A DNA stretch of 46,570 nucleotides from Hondaea fermentalgiana (lineage: Eukaryota; Sar; Bigyra; Thraustochytrida; Thraustochytriidae), in assembly GCA_014084085.1 (NCBI GenBank), contig NPFB01000084.1:293291-339860 (forward strand), read 5' to 3'. Below, in pieces: positions 25,927 through 34,754 of this stretch (positions are counted from its first letter, which is position 1; each line of letters opens with the position of its first letter). The notes under the pieces are model-generated. The model did no database searches, was not told where the DNA came from, and saw only the letters and a list, made by a program, of their open reading frames with translations. Position numbers and translations under genes: made by a program.

Positions 25927-28905
25927 TCATGGTGTGCCGTCCACGATGATCGCATGCGCCGCTGTCGCCCAGTCAAATGGTCCACGAATAAAAGTACGAG
26001 GAGGCAACAAGGCTGCCGTGGCAAAGCTCTGAATATGAACGAGCGTGAGGAGAATGTTGGCAAAGTACACAACGAGTAGACCAAATCCCATGGTGATGAA
26101 AAGGGACCAGCCAAGCTCGTGCTCCGGAATCTCGAGAGCACCGAGCTGAAAACCGAAAAGAAGACGCATCGAAATAAGCAGACTCGACGCAAAGGAAATA
26201 ATCTCCGGATTGTATGGCGCGTAGACAACAAAGATGGTTGTCGCAAAGGCCAGAAAGAGAGGCAGAAAAATAAGAAAAAAGTAGTGCAGGATGTCGCGCA
26301 AGGCCAGCGTCCACGATCGGACGAGTATATCGCCTGAACGGAAGAGTTGCATGAAACGCACACCCCGGAGCAAGACGCAGACAATTGTTACAGCCAAGAG
26401 ATTCACCTGATGTCGATGAATAGTGCCATGAAATCCCCAGTTTTGGAAAAAAGGCTCGGCGTTGATGTCGAGAAAGTTGACGAGCTCGCCTGCAACCTCG
26501 GCTCTTGCGGTGCCTCGGGCTCCCAAAAATTCGAGCGCAAAAACGCTGGCGATTGAGAGCAGACTCAAAATGTCCAGCGTCGTATATACAGGATGGAAAG
26601 CACGCCAAGCTCGTGATTGCCAGAATGATTGCAAACAGCACTTGCAACGCGAATTGCTTGCGTTTTGTACAGAAAGAGAAACAGGCCCTGCGAGACGACG
26701 AATCGCTACAATCACAATTAGGTACGCCACAATGTACAACATCGCACCGACGCCCAGCACGCTCATCCACGCTTTGGCCTTGCCGGCAAATGATTTGAGG
26801 AACAAGGAGGGCGGAACTGTCTCTGGAATGTACACGGGCTCGATAGCGCCCATTTCTGTCTGTTGCAGGAGGAAGACGTGTGCTGTTGCCGATCCGGTGT
26901 TGATGTTGATCGTGTTAAAAATGATTTCCACCATTCGTGTGCCTTCATTGATCCAGTCTACATTTTGCAGCTGCGAGACCGTCATTGTCCAATTTGCGGC
27001 AGTTATCTCTCCCTGGTCAGAACTAAGAACAGCAACATATCCCGAGCCGTCGTATCGCGAAACAAGATCGAGAGTGTCAACTGGACCGCGCGGTGACGCA
27101 GACCTCCAATCATTAAGACTCGTAGCGGTACGTGCGTCGACAAAGGTCAATGGATCGCCTGCTTGCGTCGAAATAGCAGTGCCAGTCATTTCGCTTTCGT
27201 CCCGAATCGACATCGAGTATGGCGCGTAGCAGTTCGTGTCAAAAACGAATGTACATTCTTGTGGCTGAACGCGCACTTGACGCATGCGCACATGCCCCAC
27301 GACTTGATGATACTGATTCAAGTAGCATTGCTGTTCCTCGTTCTCACAGTTGATGCTATTGTGAACCTGGCTCTCGAGCGTGAAATTAAGCCAGTCGTAT
27401 GCACTCTCATAGTCCGAGACCTCATTCCATGCGACAAGGCGCTCATTGGAATCACGCGCGACTTCCGTGCGCGGAGGTGGTTCATAATCTTCAAAATATT
27501 GGCGAAATTGGCTCGATACCTGCTGGAAGTTTGCTACAAACACGTAGCGCTGACAGCCGATGCAAATGGCGACCACGAGGAGTACAAGAACGGGAAAGAA
27601 TACCAAGCAGTCGATCACCAAATGATATGTGCGCTGCTTGCGTGCCAAAGATCCGCCATGTCGCCCAAGTTGAAGAGCATTCGGAATCGAAATGGACGGC
27701 TCATCGAGATCTGCATCAATGTCGTCTGTGGCAAAAATATGCTGCACCTCGCGATCAATCCTTGCTTCCTCCTCAACGGTCAAACTGGGTCTGTTCTCAT
27801 TGCTGCTCATTTGGAATTCGTCACTCTCGTTCAGCGAGTCACTTTCCTCTAGTGCATCAATATCCCGGAAAAACGAAGAGGGGGCTCTCCTCTCAATGTC
27901 AAGGTCTGGAATGTTTTCTTCGTTCTCATCTTCGGTGCTTCCAGGCACCGCTTCTTCGCTTTCTCTGATGCCGCTCCTGCCAACAGAGATTTCTGCCGCA
28001 GCATTACTATGCCGTTGAGCGAGAGCGGCCTCGACATGTTGCGAATGAAGCAACGCGCGGACCTCTTCCGCGCGACGGACACGCGCAGCGACGGCACTTG
28101 GATGGAATCTCTCAACATCCTCGAAGCGAACCTCGTCTGTACCATGTATTGACCGCGGCAAGAGCAGAATACGTGCCTTGGTCCCGGCATATGCTTGCAT
28201 TGTTGTTCGTACAATCAGATCATCGACAAAAAGAGCGCCATCGGCGTCACCCAAGGCGAGTTGTCGCGCAACCGTCGGAGCGAGACTCCAATAACTGACG
28301 ACCGAGACGAAGAGCTCACGGAATGTAGAGTCTGACTTGATCTTGAGACTGCACACCTGTCGATTTGCGTAGACCTCCACCTGAAAGTATCCAGCTTGAT
28401 CACTCCTGTCGGGTTTCGAGACATTCTCCGAATCTGCGGGGTTCGGCATTGCGGCCTTGACAGCAACTGGGAGCAATTGGCGTCGTAGAAAACCGGCCAT
28501 CATCTCCACGGCTTCGCGCTGCACAAAAGCGTTCTCCTCCTCGTCCTTGTCCTGCTGTCGATCTTCTTGAACAAGGCCTCGTGGAGGACGTTGACTCGCC
28601 GTGGCTACGGGGAGACGTCGTAAAGAAGCAGCCTTGGCACGCTGCTGCTGTTTCAAAGTGTGTAGCTCGTCCTTACGAAACATCAGCTCGGCCCTGGCGG
28701 CCCTGAGCTGCTCTTGAAGACTCTTGAGCGACTCACGCAGGTCCTCGTCCGCCGTGCTGGCTGGTACGTCGGTGGCGAAGATCTCGCCATCTTCGTCTTC
28801 ACCAGCGTCGCGCCTCCGTTGCGGCCCCAGCGGCAGTGGCTGCTGCTGCTGCTGCGAGGCGCCCGACAGGCCCAGGTCCGCCTCAAACGCCGCGAGATCA
28901 CTCAT
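25927..28905 (-). CDS. Polycystin-2-type (TRPP) cation channel
   Basis: The 992-residue membrane protein has the polycystin architecture. The cytosolic N-terminus (1-420) has a Gln run, a coiled coil (about 55-95) and a beta-grasp-like stretch (about 175-250, VEVYANRQVCSLKIKSD). TM1 lies at about 425-447. A large extracytosolic domain follows (about 450-690) with paired Cys and polycystin TOP-domain wording: SGYVAVLSS, VDWINEGTRMVEIIFNTINI. TM2 is near 710, TM3 near 775, TM4 near 835 and TM5 near 875. The pore helix LLISMRLLFGFQLGAL is at about 908-923, and TM6 near 940-960. The canonical post-TM6 LAII-D motif is displaced: AIIVDG occurs 20 residues later, just before the stop. Another frame stays open past this stop to 25782 with a polar tail, and a 79-base GT-AG segment (about 25966-26044) would splice into it, so the C-terminus is uncertain. 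Ion selectivity is not predictable. Confidence 0.85.
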   Translation of the reverse strand: MSDLAAFEADLGLSGASQQQQQPLPLGPQRRRDAGEDEDGEIFATDVPASTADEDLRESLKSLQEQLRAARAELMFRKDELHTLKQQQRAKAASLRRLPVATASQRPPRGLVQEDRQQDKDEEENAFVQREAVEMMAGFLRRQLLPVAVKAAMPNPADSENVSKPDRSDQAGYFQVEVYANRQVCSLKIKSDSTFRELFVSVVSYWSLAPTVARQLALGDADGALFVDDLIVRTTMQAYAGTKARILLLPRSIHGTDEVRFEDVERFHPSAVAARVRRAEEVRALLHSQHVEAALAQRHSNAAAEISVGRSGIRESEEAVPGSTEDENEENIPDLDIERRAPSSFFRDIDALEESDSLNESDEFQMSSNENRPSLTVEEEARIDREVQHIFATDDIDADLDEPSISIPNALQLGRHGGSLARKQRTYHLVIDCLVFFPVLVLLVVAICIGCQRYVFVANFQQVSSQFRQYFEDYEPPPRTEVARDSNERLVAWNEVSDYESAYDWLNFTLESQVHNSINCENEEQQCYLNQYHQVVGHVRMRQVRVQPQECTFVFDTNCYAPYSMSIRDESEMTGTAISTQAGDPLTFVDARTATSLNDWRSASPRGPVDTLDLVSRYDGSGYVAVLSSDQGEITAANWTMTVSQLQNVDWINEGTRMVEIIFNTININTGSATAHVFLLQQTEMGAIEPVYIPETVPPSLFLKSFAGKAKAWMSVLGVGAMLYIVAYLIVIVAIRRLAGPVSLSVQNASNSRCKCCLQSFWQSRAWRAFHPVYTTLDILSLLSIASVFALEFLGARGTARAEVAGELVNFLDINAEPFFQNWGFHGTIHRHQVNLLAVTIVCVLLRGVRFMQLFRSGDILVRSWTLALRDILHYFFLIFLPLFLAFATTIFVVYAPYNPEIISFASSLLISMRLLFGFQLGALEIPEHELGWSLFITMGFGLLVVYFANILLTLVHIQSFATAALLPPRTFIRGPFDWATAAHAIIVDGTP

Positions 28906-29353
28906 ACTTTGCGACGCCGCGCGCGCGCGCGCGCGACGAGTCTTTCTTTCTTGCTTGCTTGCTTGCTTGGAAGCGGCAAAAGCCAACGAAGAGATCAAGT
29001 TTTGGTGTGATTCTACAACATGGTGGTGCTGCAAAAGATGAGCAAACGTGTGGACATTTGGCAAGGTGATTGCTGAGCTGAGCTGAGCTGAGCTGAGCTG
29101 AGCTGTCAATGTGGATATCGCGGAGAATAGCTGGCCGCAAGTCTGAGCGATGGTAAGGGTCACTTCCTTGAGGGACAACGCACGCTCTGCGAGGGGGGAT
29201 GCGTGTATTTGCAGCTGAAGGCCGACCAACCCTGTGGTCCTGCCCGGAAAAAGCAGAGTGATAAGAATTTCTGCGCTTCAATCTTTTTCTGCTAAAAAAA
29301 GGATATCAAATTGGTTGGTAAAGACCTACCACTAACTACTGTAAACATAATGA
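28906..29353. other. Spacer and promoter of the TRPP gene
   Basis: Immediately upstream of the channel start lie a CG run (28916-28935), a GCTT run (about 28951-28968) and an AGCTG pentamer array (29072-29105, about seven units). There is no gene. The remainder includes the 3' flank of the WD40-Roc-COR-TIR gene. Confidence 0.6.
29072..29105. repeat. AGCTG pentanucleotide array
   Basis: Nearly perfect AGCTG units, about seven in tandem, lie 167 bases upstream of the TRPP start codon on its 5' side. Confidence 0.95.
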
Positions 29354-32300
29354 TCAATTGGCTTCGGCTCCTTCAATGCGCGCAACGAGCTCATTGTAAA
29401 AGCCCTGGGCCAAGTACAGACGGCGCTGAAAGGGCATAGACTCCGCCTCACGAAAAAGATGCTTGGCATTACGCGGGGCCGTCTTTGGGTACGTGGAGAA
29501 ATTGGCAAAGCCAACGCGATTCGGGTCACTCTCGTGGACAAGAAGAATGGGCCTCTTTGCCTGCAAGGCTGTCTCGAGCTCCATGCAAACCGACCTGGAG
29601 CCGAAAACGGTCTTTGTAAGAAACAACAGGTAGCACTTTGAAGCGCGAATGCTGTTCTGCATTTGCTCCCTCGATAGGTTCCCATCCGCCCGCTGGTCCA
29701 CCCACACTTTGAGTCCGCGGCTGATGAGCTTGTCGGCCATGAGGTTGCATGCATCTCCGGCTTCGACCTGCTTATGGCTCAGAAAAACATGATATTGCAG
29801 ATCGGAGCTCAAAGGAAAACTAGGAGGACTCTCAGCCGTGCCATCCTGATTTTCCTCCTCGTCCTCCTTGAGAGAACCATCTTCGAAGAACGGCACAAAG
29901 TCTGCCAGTTTGGCATTTTTCGTGCCAATTGCCGGCATGGACTCTACGCCGGACTCGAAAGCATCAACGATGTCGTCGTACGAAACGAGGATGGACGGGT
30001 TCTTGGGCGATTGCAACAAAAGATCCCACGGTAGACCCCGAAACATGGCATCGCGTGCGCCTTGAAACATGCTCACGAGCATCTTGAGCGTGCTTGCTGG
30101 CTTGTCCGAATCTTTTTCCACGCGAATCCAAATCTTGTCGTCTATTTGCTCGAGGGCGAACACAGAAAGGCCGAAACGAATGATGGCCTGCCTTCCTGCA
30201 AGCTGGGGTGCATGCTTTCGCGATCCAATGTCACCACTGTACTGGGCGCAGAGTGAGAGCAAACGCGCAAAGACGCCATCTGGAAGAAAAAACTCTGAAA
30301 AATCGAGCACACAAGTCAAGCCAATGTCCATCTCGGCAATCTTTGCATCAAGGTCATCGCTTCTCGCGGTCTTGAGGAGACTGCTCACTAGATAGAGAGG
30401 CCCATCATCCCGCGACTTGCGCAGTAACTTTTCTGAGAATGCCCAATCTGACAGCAGCATTGTATCGCGCATGAACTCCAAGAGATAGGCGACCTCCTCG
30501 TCATCCCATAGAAAACTGAGCAAGGCAAATGTACCGATGCCTTTGTCGCGCAAGAGCTTGAAGTCGTCGTCGAGCTCGAGATCCGAAAGTTTCTCGTCAT
30601 AGTAAATCTGTTCCACGTGAATGTCATCCGCGATGACCCGGGCAAGCTTGTTTAAGAGCCACTGTGGGTTCAAGACGACCTTGTCATGCAAGGTATCGGT
30701 GGTGCGCAAATGTACAACCATGCCGAGCTCGTGAAAGTACTTGAGCAGCTCGTCAGTCTGATCGCCGGCGTGATACTTTTCCGCCAGCTCCTGGACCACT
30801 TCGAACGGCACGTGATCGCAATCGAGCATCATGAGGTCATCGATAACCTTGAGCCAGCGCAGCGAGATCTTTTGCGACACTGAGTCGAGCTTTGACGCGG
30901 TTCGTTCGACGGCGTTGCGCAGCTCGACTGCGCGATCCTCCGCAGTGCTCATGTTGTCGAGTGGGAAAAAGCTCACTTTCTGCAACGAGTTTTTGACAAG
31001 CTTGACGCCGCGAAGAGCTTGTAGATCGTTGCGAAGAATCGCTTCCACGGCTTGTAAGCTATCGAACGCCTGATCGTAGTGAGTTCCGACCAAAATTACG
31101 GGGGCCTTGGGCGCATGGAGCTTGACCGAGTTGAGCCAAAAGCTCAGGTAGTCCAGAGCGAGCTCGGTGTCTTGTAGCAGCTCGTTCATGTTGAAGACGA
31201 GCATGTAAACCCCTTCTTGCGTGAGGAAGATGTGATGCAGCGTGTAAAAGACGTCCTGACCTGCATAGTCCCAGATGGTAAAGCTGATCGTCTGGCCGGA
31301 CTGGGTTTTGCCGGCCATATTTTCGATCTCTGCGATATCAAAACGTTGGGCTACTTCAGCCTCAGCAACGAGCTCCACCTCCTCCTCAGCAACGAATGTT
31401 TGAGCAGAAAGCCGCCGACGCCCCGGAAGCATGCTCGAAGCGCGTCGACTGATGCGACTGCGCAAAGTTGGACGTTTTCTGGTGCGCATACGCAAGGCTG
31501 CCGCACGCATCGCTTGGCGTTTAAAACCGCTATCAAAGGCTTCCTCACTCCAAAGCTCTGCACTGGTCCTCCTGAGCTCGACGCCCACCGTCGAAATGTG
31601 CACCTTTTCCGGCTTCATGCCCAACAGCGAGCGCACCGTGGATGTCTTGCCGGCGGCGCCCTGGCCAATGATCATGAGCTTGCAGCGGCCCAGCTCGCCT
31701 GGGTCTCCGTTCGCTAGTGCCGCTTTGAGTGCCTCCTGCGCCGCTGCTGCAGCGGCGTCAAGCTCGAGTGCTTCGAGAACATCCGTAATTGGTTGCGCGG
31801 CCTCTGTGCCGTCGAGCGCAAACTTGAGGGCGCCTGTGTTCGCGTTCCAGATACGCACGCTCTTGCCGTACGACCCGCTCACGATTTCTGAACCCAAGAG
31901 AGACACCGATCGCGCATAGTGCGAGAGGCCTTGCAGCACTCGCAGCTGAGCTCCTGTGTGTGCGTTCCAGAGTCTGACCGTCTTGTCGTCGGAACCGCTA
32001 ACGATGGAATCTCCCTCGATGGCGACGGACGAGACCGTGGCGGTATGCCCCTCGAGCACGTGGACGAGCGTGAAGGAAGGCACGGCGTAAACTCTGACCT
32101 TGCCATCGTTGGCCCCGCTCACCATGTACATGTTGTCCAATGCAACCGACATGACCCAGCCCGTCGCCTCCCTCAGTTTGTGGCGCTGGTCACCGCTGGC
32201 GCGGTCAAAGACCCGCACGGTCGCGTCGCTGAGCCCTGCAACGATCCAATCTTCGTTGGCGGCAAGCCCGCGGACCGCCGCTTCGGCGTGAATCGTTTGC

Positions 32301-32656
32301 GTGCACGCCCCGCTGACTGTGTCCCAGACACGAATAGTTTTGTCGTAAGATGCTGACAGCACCTCGTCGCCATCAAGGATGACGCTCCATACGTTGTTGG
32401 TGTGACCCTCCAGCGCGTGCAGGACGGTGGCGGAGCTCAGGTCGATGAGGAAGAGTCCGCCACCTCGCGTCCCCACGGCGGCCAGCATGCCCTGCGCGGC
32501 CACCGAGTACGCCGGCTTTTTGTTGGGCATCTGCATCTCGAGCACCAGGGCGCCCTCCTTGCTCCACGCGCGCAAGGACGCGTCTTGGTCGCTCACGGCC
32601 AGGACGAGGTCCGCGGTCTGCGCGACGCCAAGCACATAGCCCTGAATCAGGCTCAT
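29354..32656 (-). CDS. WD40-Roc-COR-TIR (ROCO family) protein
   Basis: This 1100-residue multidomain signalling protein belongs to the ROCO GTPases (as in LRRK). Residues 1 to about 295 form seven WD40 blades (DKTIRVWD, DATVRVFD, DDKTVRLWN, GKSVRIWN), likely a propeller for ligand or partner binding. The Roc GTPase follows: P-loop GQGAAGKTS at about 330-338, switch-II WDYAGQD at about 461-466 and an ILVGTHYD base motif. A basic, Arg/Ser-rich insertion of some 70 residues separates P-loop and switch II. The COR domain runs from about 560 to 870 (VVLNPQWLLNKLARVI). An acidic linker leads to a C-terminal TIR domain from about 953 (YHVFLSHKQ, KVWVDQRADG, VCMELETAL). Glu1026 aligns with the catalytic Glu of SARM1-type NAD-cleaving TIRs. 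The ATG at 32656 is preferred; an in-frame ATG at 32938 would add 94 low-complexity residues. An immune or cell-death role is inference. Confidence 0.9.
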   Translation of the reverse strand: MSLIQGYVLGVAQTADLVLAVSDQDASLRAWSKEGALVLEMQMPNKKPAYSVAAQGMLAAVGTRGGGLFLIDLSSATVLHALEGHTNNVWSVILDGDEVLSASYDKTIRVWDTVSGACTQTIHAEAAVRGLAANEDWIVAGLSDATVRVFDRASGDQRHKLREATGWVMSVALDNMYMVSGANDGKVRVYAVPSFTLVHVLEGHTATVSSVAIEGDSIVSGSDDKTVRLWNAHTGAQLRVLQGLSHYARSVSLLGSEIVSGSYGKSVRIWNANTGALKFALDGTEAAQPITDVLEALELDAAAAAAQEALKAALANGDPGELGRCKLMIIGQGAAGKTSTVRSLLGMKPEKVHISTVGVELRRTSAELWSEEAFDSGFKRQAMRAAALRMRTRKRPTLRSRISRRASSMLPGRRRLSAQTFVAEEEVELVAEAEVAQRFDIAEIENMAGKTQSGQTISFTIWDYAGQDVFYTLHHIFLTQEGVYMLVFNMNELLQDTELALDYLSFWLNSVKLHAPKAPVILVGTHYDQAFDSLQAVEAILRNDLQALRGVKLVKNSLQKVSFFPLDNMSTAEDRAVELRNAVERTASKLDSVSQKISLRWLKVIDDLMMLDCDHVPFEVVQELAEKYHAGDQTDELLKYFHELGMVVHLRTTDTLHDKVVLNPQWLLNKLARVIADDIHVEQIYYDEKLSDLELDDDFKLLRDKGIGTFALLSFLWDDEEVAYLLEFMRDTMLLSDWAFSEKLLRKSRDDGPLYLVSSLLKTARSDDLDAKIAEMDIGLTCVLDFSEFFLPDGVFARLLSLCAQYSGDIGSRKHAPQLAGRQAIIRFGLSVFALEQIDDKIWIRVEKDSDKPASTLKMLVSMFQGARDAMFRGLPWDLLLQSPKNPSILVSYDDIVDAFESGVESMPAIGTKNAKLADFVPFFEDGSLKEDEEENQDGTAESPPSFPLSSDLQYHVFLSHKQVEAGDACNLMADKLISRGLKVWVDQRADGNLSREQMQNSIRASKCYLLFLTKTVFGSRSVCMELETALQAKRPILLVHESDPNRVGFANFSTYPKTAPRNAKHLFREAESMPFQRRLYLAQGFYNELVARIEGAEAN

Positions 32657-33724
32657 GGCTGCGGCGCGTTCGCACGGCAAAGGGGCTACCGCGAGCAGCG
32701 CAGCGGAGAGGCCAGCTTGCCTCGGGGCGCGCAGACGGCGAGCCGCTGCGCGCAAGGAGCTCGTCGTTTCGCCCTCGTTTCCGGGTCTGGAGCTCGTCGT
32801 TTTGCCCTCGTTTCGGGTCTGTCTGTCTGTAGTATCACGAATTGGGGCTCGCTTCCGAGTGCGTCGGCGCGGGTGTGCGCTACGCACAAGGGGAACCCCA
32901 AGGGGAACCTCACCGTCAGGGACGCCGTCTTCATCCATCGTCACCTCGACCGCCAGGACCAGGACGAGGACGAGGACGAGGACGAGGACGGGCAGACGGA
33001 GGAGGAGCTGGAGGAGGAGAACGAGAAGCGGGAGCGCAGAGGGTGCGTCACGGCAGGTGAGGCTCGAGGTCCGTCGCCGACGCACGTGCAGCCTGCTCCA
33101 GGTGTGCGTTCCGACCTGAGTGTGCGCTCGGCCACTGCGGACCGCGCTTCTCGGGAGAACGCGGAAACAAAGGAAAGAAAGGTAGAAAGATAGAAAAACG
33201 AACTTTGCGTGCTGCCAGAAGTGGCGCTGGTGACGCGTGAGCAACAAATGGCGTATCGCGGGCGGGCTAGAGATTCCTCAGCCTCTCTCGTCCCCAGCAT
33301 GCCAGCATCATGGTGCCAGCATGCCAGCATGCCAACCACACCAGGGAGGCGGGCAAGATACGCGGGATGCAGAATTCCTGGCAGATGATAAGATTCACGC
33401 AACCCGATCACCATACCAAGATGCGGCGCTGTGGAAGCATGACAGGCTCGCAACTTCTCTGTCCTTACTGTCAGCTCGCTTCATCTTTCTTTCTCGTCAC
33501 GGTGCTGCTGGTTTCGCGCAGACCATTAAATTTCACAAATTGGGGTCTTCGGATACCCCTGTGGGGCTCGCGTCAACGGCTACATGAAGAGGCGAGGAAA
33601 AGAGGCGAGGCGAGGCGAGCACCGTGAGGTGATCGTGAACGGGTTTGGATTGGCGTGCATTCCATTCTATTCCAAGGCCCGACCGAACGCGGCGCGCATC
33701 GCGCGCTCGTGGGTGATTTCTACG
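32657..33724. other. Divergent promoter region with short repeats
   Basis: This 1.07 kb separates the ROCO-TIR gene and the 33725 gene. It has a 33-base direct repeat (32757-32821, GAGCTCGTCGTTTTGCCCTC-like), a GACGAG hexamer run (32955-32991), a GCCAGCAT run (33294-33336) and a GGCGA pentamer run (about 33589-33620) close to the 33725 start. The ROCO frame remains open to 33247, so the first ~280 bases could be coding if the upstream ATG at 32938 is used. Confidence 0.55.
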
Positions 33725-34327
33725 ATGGCGTACGATCAAGGAGGATACGGCCCCCCAGGGGGGTACGGAAACTATGCGCCTGTTCCGTGGCAGGCTTCGC
33801 CGCTAATGGCTGCAGGGGGAAATGCGGTCCTTTCAGGCAATAATCCGTACGCGGGAAATGCCACAAGATCGCAATTGACGGCGGCAAACTTTGGCGGGGG
33901 GCAGCAGAGCATGTACGAGCGCGCGCCCGGACGATTTGCTGGCCAGAGTACGCGGTCAAGTATCACGGTTGCAAACTTTGGGGGAGACCCATCGCTGGGC
34001 TTCGTTTCTCGACCCCCGAATGCGTATGCTCCCCAGTATGCGTACACGGCTCAGCAGAGCCCGTCGCCGCATCAGTATTCACATCCATCATCGTTTGGCA
34101 ACAGCGGGGGGGGCTATCACACTGCACAAGGATGCACAATCATGTCTTCTCCATCCCATGTGCCACAAGAATCGTGCGTCTCGCCTATGGGTTCGCCCAA
34201 GCTCGGTGTCTCGCCTGCGGTAGAGAAAATGATTCGTGAAATTGCCGAATTGCGTGTGAAAAATGGCGAGCTCGAAGACTATGTTCGCCTTTTGGAGCAG
34301 CGTCTTTCAAGGTACGAAAATGTGTGA
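33725..34327 (+). CDS. Hypothetical Gly/Tyr/Pro/Ser-rich protein with C-terminal coiled coil
   Basis: I do not recognise this 200-residue protein. Residues 1-145 are low complexity, rich in Gly, Tyr, Pro, Ser, Gln and Asn, starting MAYDQGGYGPPGGYGNYAPV. A short internal repeat, TRSQLTAANFGGG and TRSSITVANFGGD, occurs near residues 43 and 78. The last 40 residues (VEKMIREIAELRVKNGELED and on to the end) form a clear coiled coil. The design, a prion-like disordered region plus an oligomerisation helix, suggests an assembly or condensate-forming protein; that is inference. There is no signal peptide. Codon bias and a clean ATG support a real gene. Confidence 0.65.
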   Translation: MAYDQGGYGPPGGYGNYAPVPWQASPLMAAGGNAVLSGNNPYAGNATRSQLTAANFGGGQQSMYERAPGRFAGQSTRSSITVANFGGDPSLGFVSRPPNAYAPQYAYTAQQSPSPHQYSHPSSFGNSGGGYHTAQGCTIMSSPSHVPQESCVSPMGSPKLGVSPAVEKMIREIAELRVKNGELEDYVRLLEQRLSRYENV

Positions 34328-34754
34328 TTTGAATATTTTGCAAATGTGTAACTATACCATGGTATGACAGGCCAGGACGTTCTTCTTTATGACGCAAAGC
34401 AACTTGAGAAAGCTCCTACGTTCGAGCGCCGACAGACTACGTAGGCTATGACAGCACGTCGCGTAAGTTTACACTGTCCCTGCTATCGCAAGTTCACCGG
34501 AATCGTCGTTGGTGTGCTGGGTGCGGTCTGCAGGGCATGGCTCACCCGCGACGCGTCCGACATTCTCGGTGCCAAATCTTGTCAAGTCGTCTATCCTCCA
34601 GTCTCAAATCCATATTTCATTTTGCGATATTCACCCTTTGAGAGAGACTTGGAGATCAGGGCTGCAATCATTGCTTGCCTTCGCTTTTGCTAGCTACAAG
34701 AACAAATGTACCAGCCTCAAGGCTGAGACTTTCAGAATAACATGGAAAAGAAAA
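34328..34754. other. Intergenic region between convergent genes
   Basis: 427 AT-richer bases separate convergent stops. I see no gene or repeat. Confidence 0.6.

Noticed and set aside
32402..33193. Plus-strand open frame of 263 codons
   Set aside because: It overlaps the start of the ROCO-TIR gene and its repeat-rich leader; composition follows the GACGAG run.
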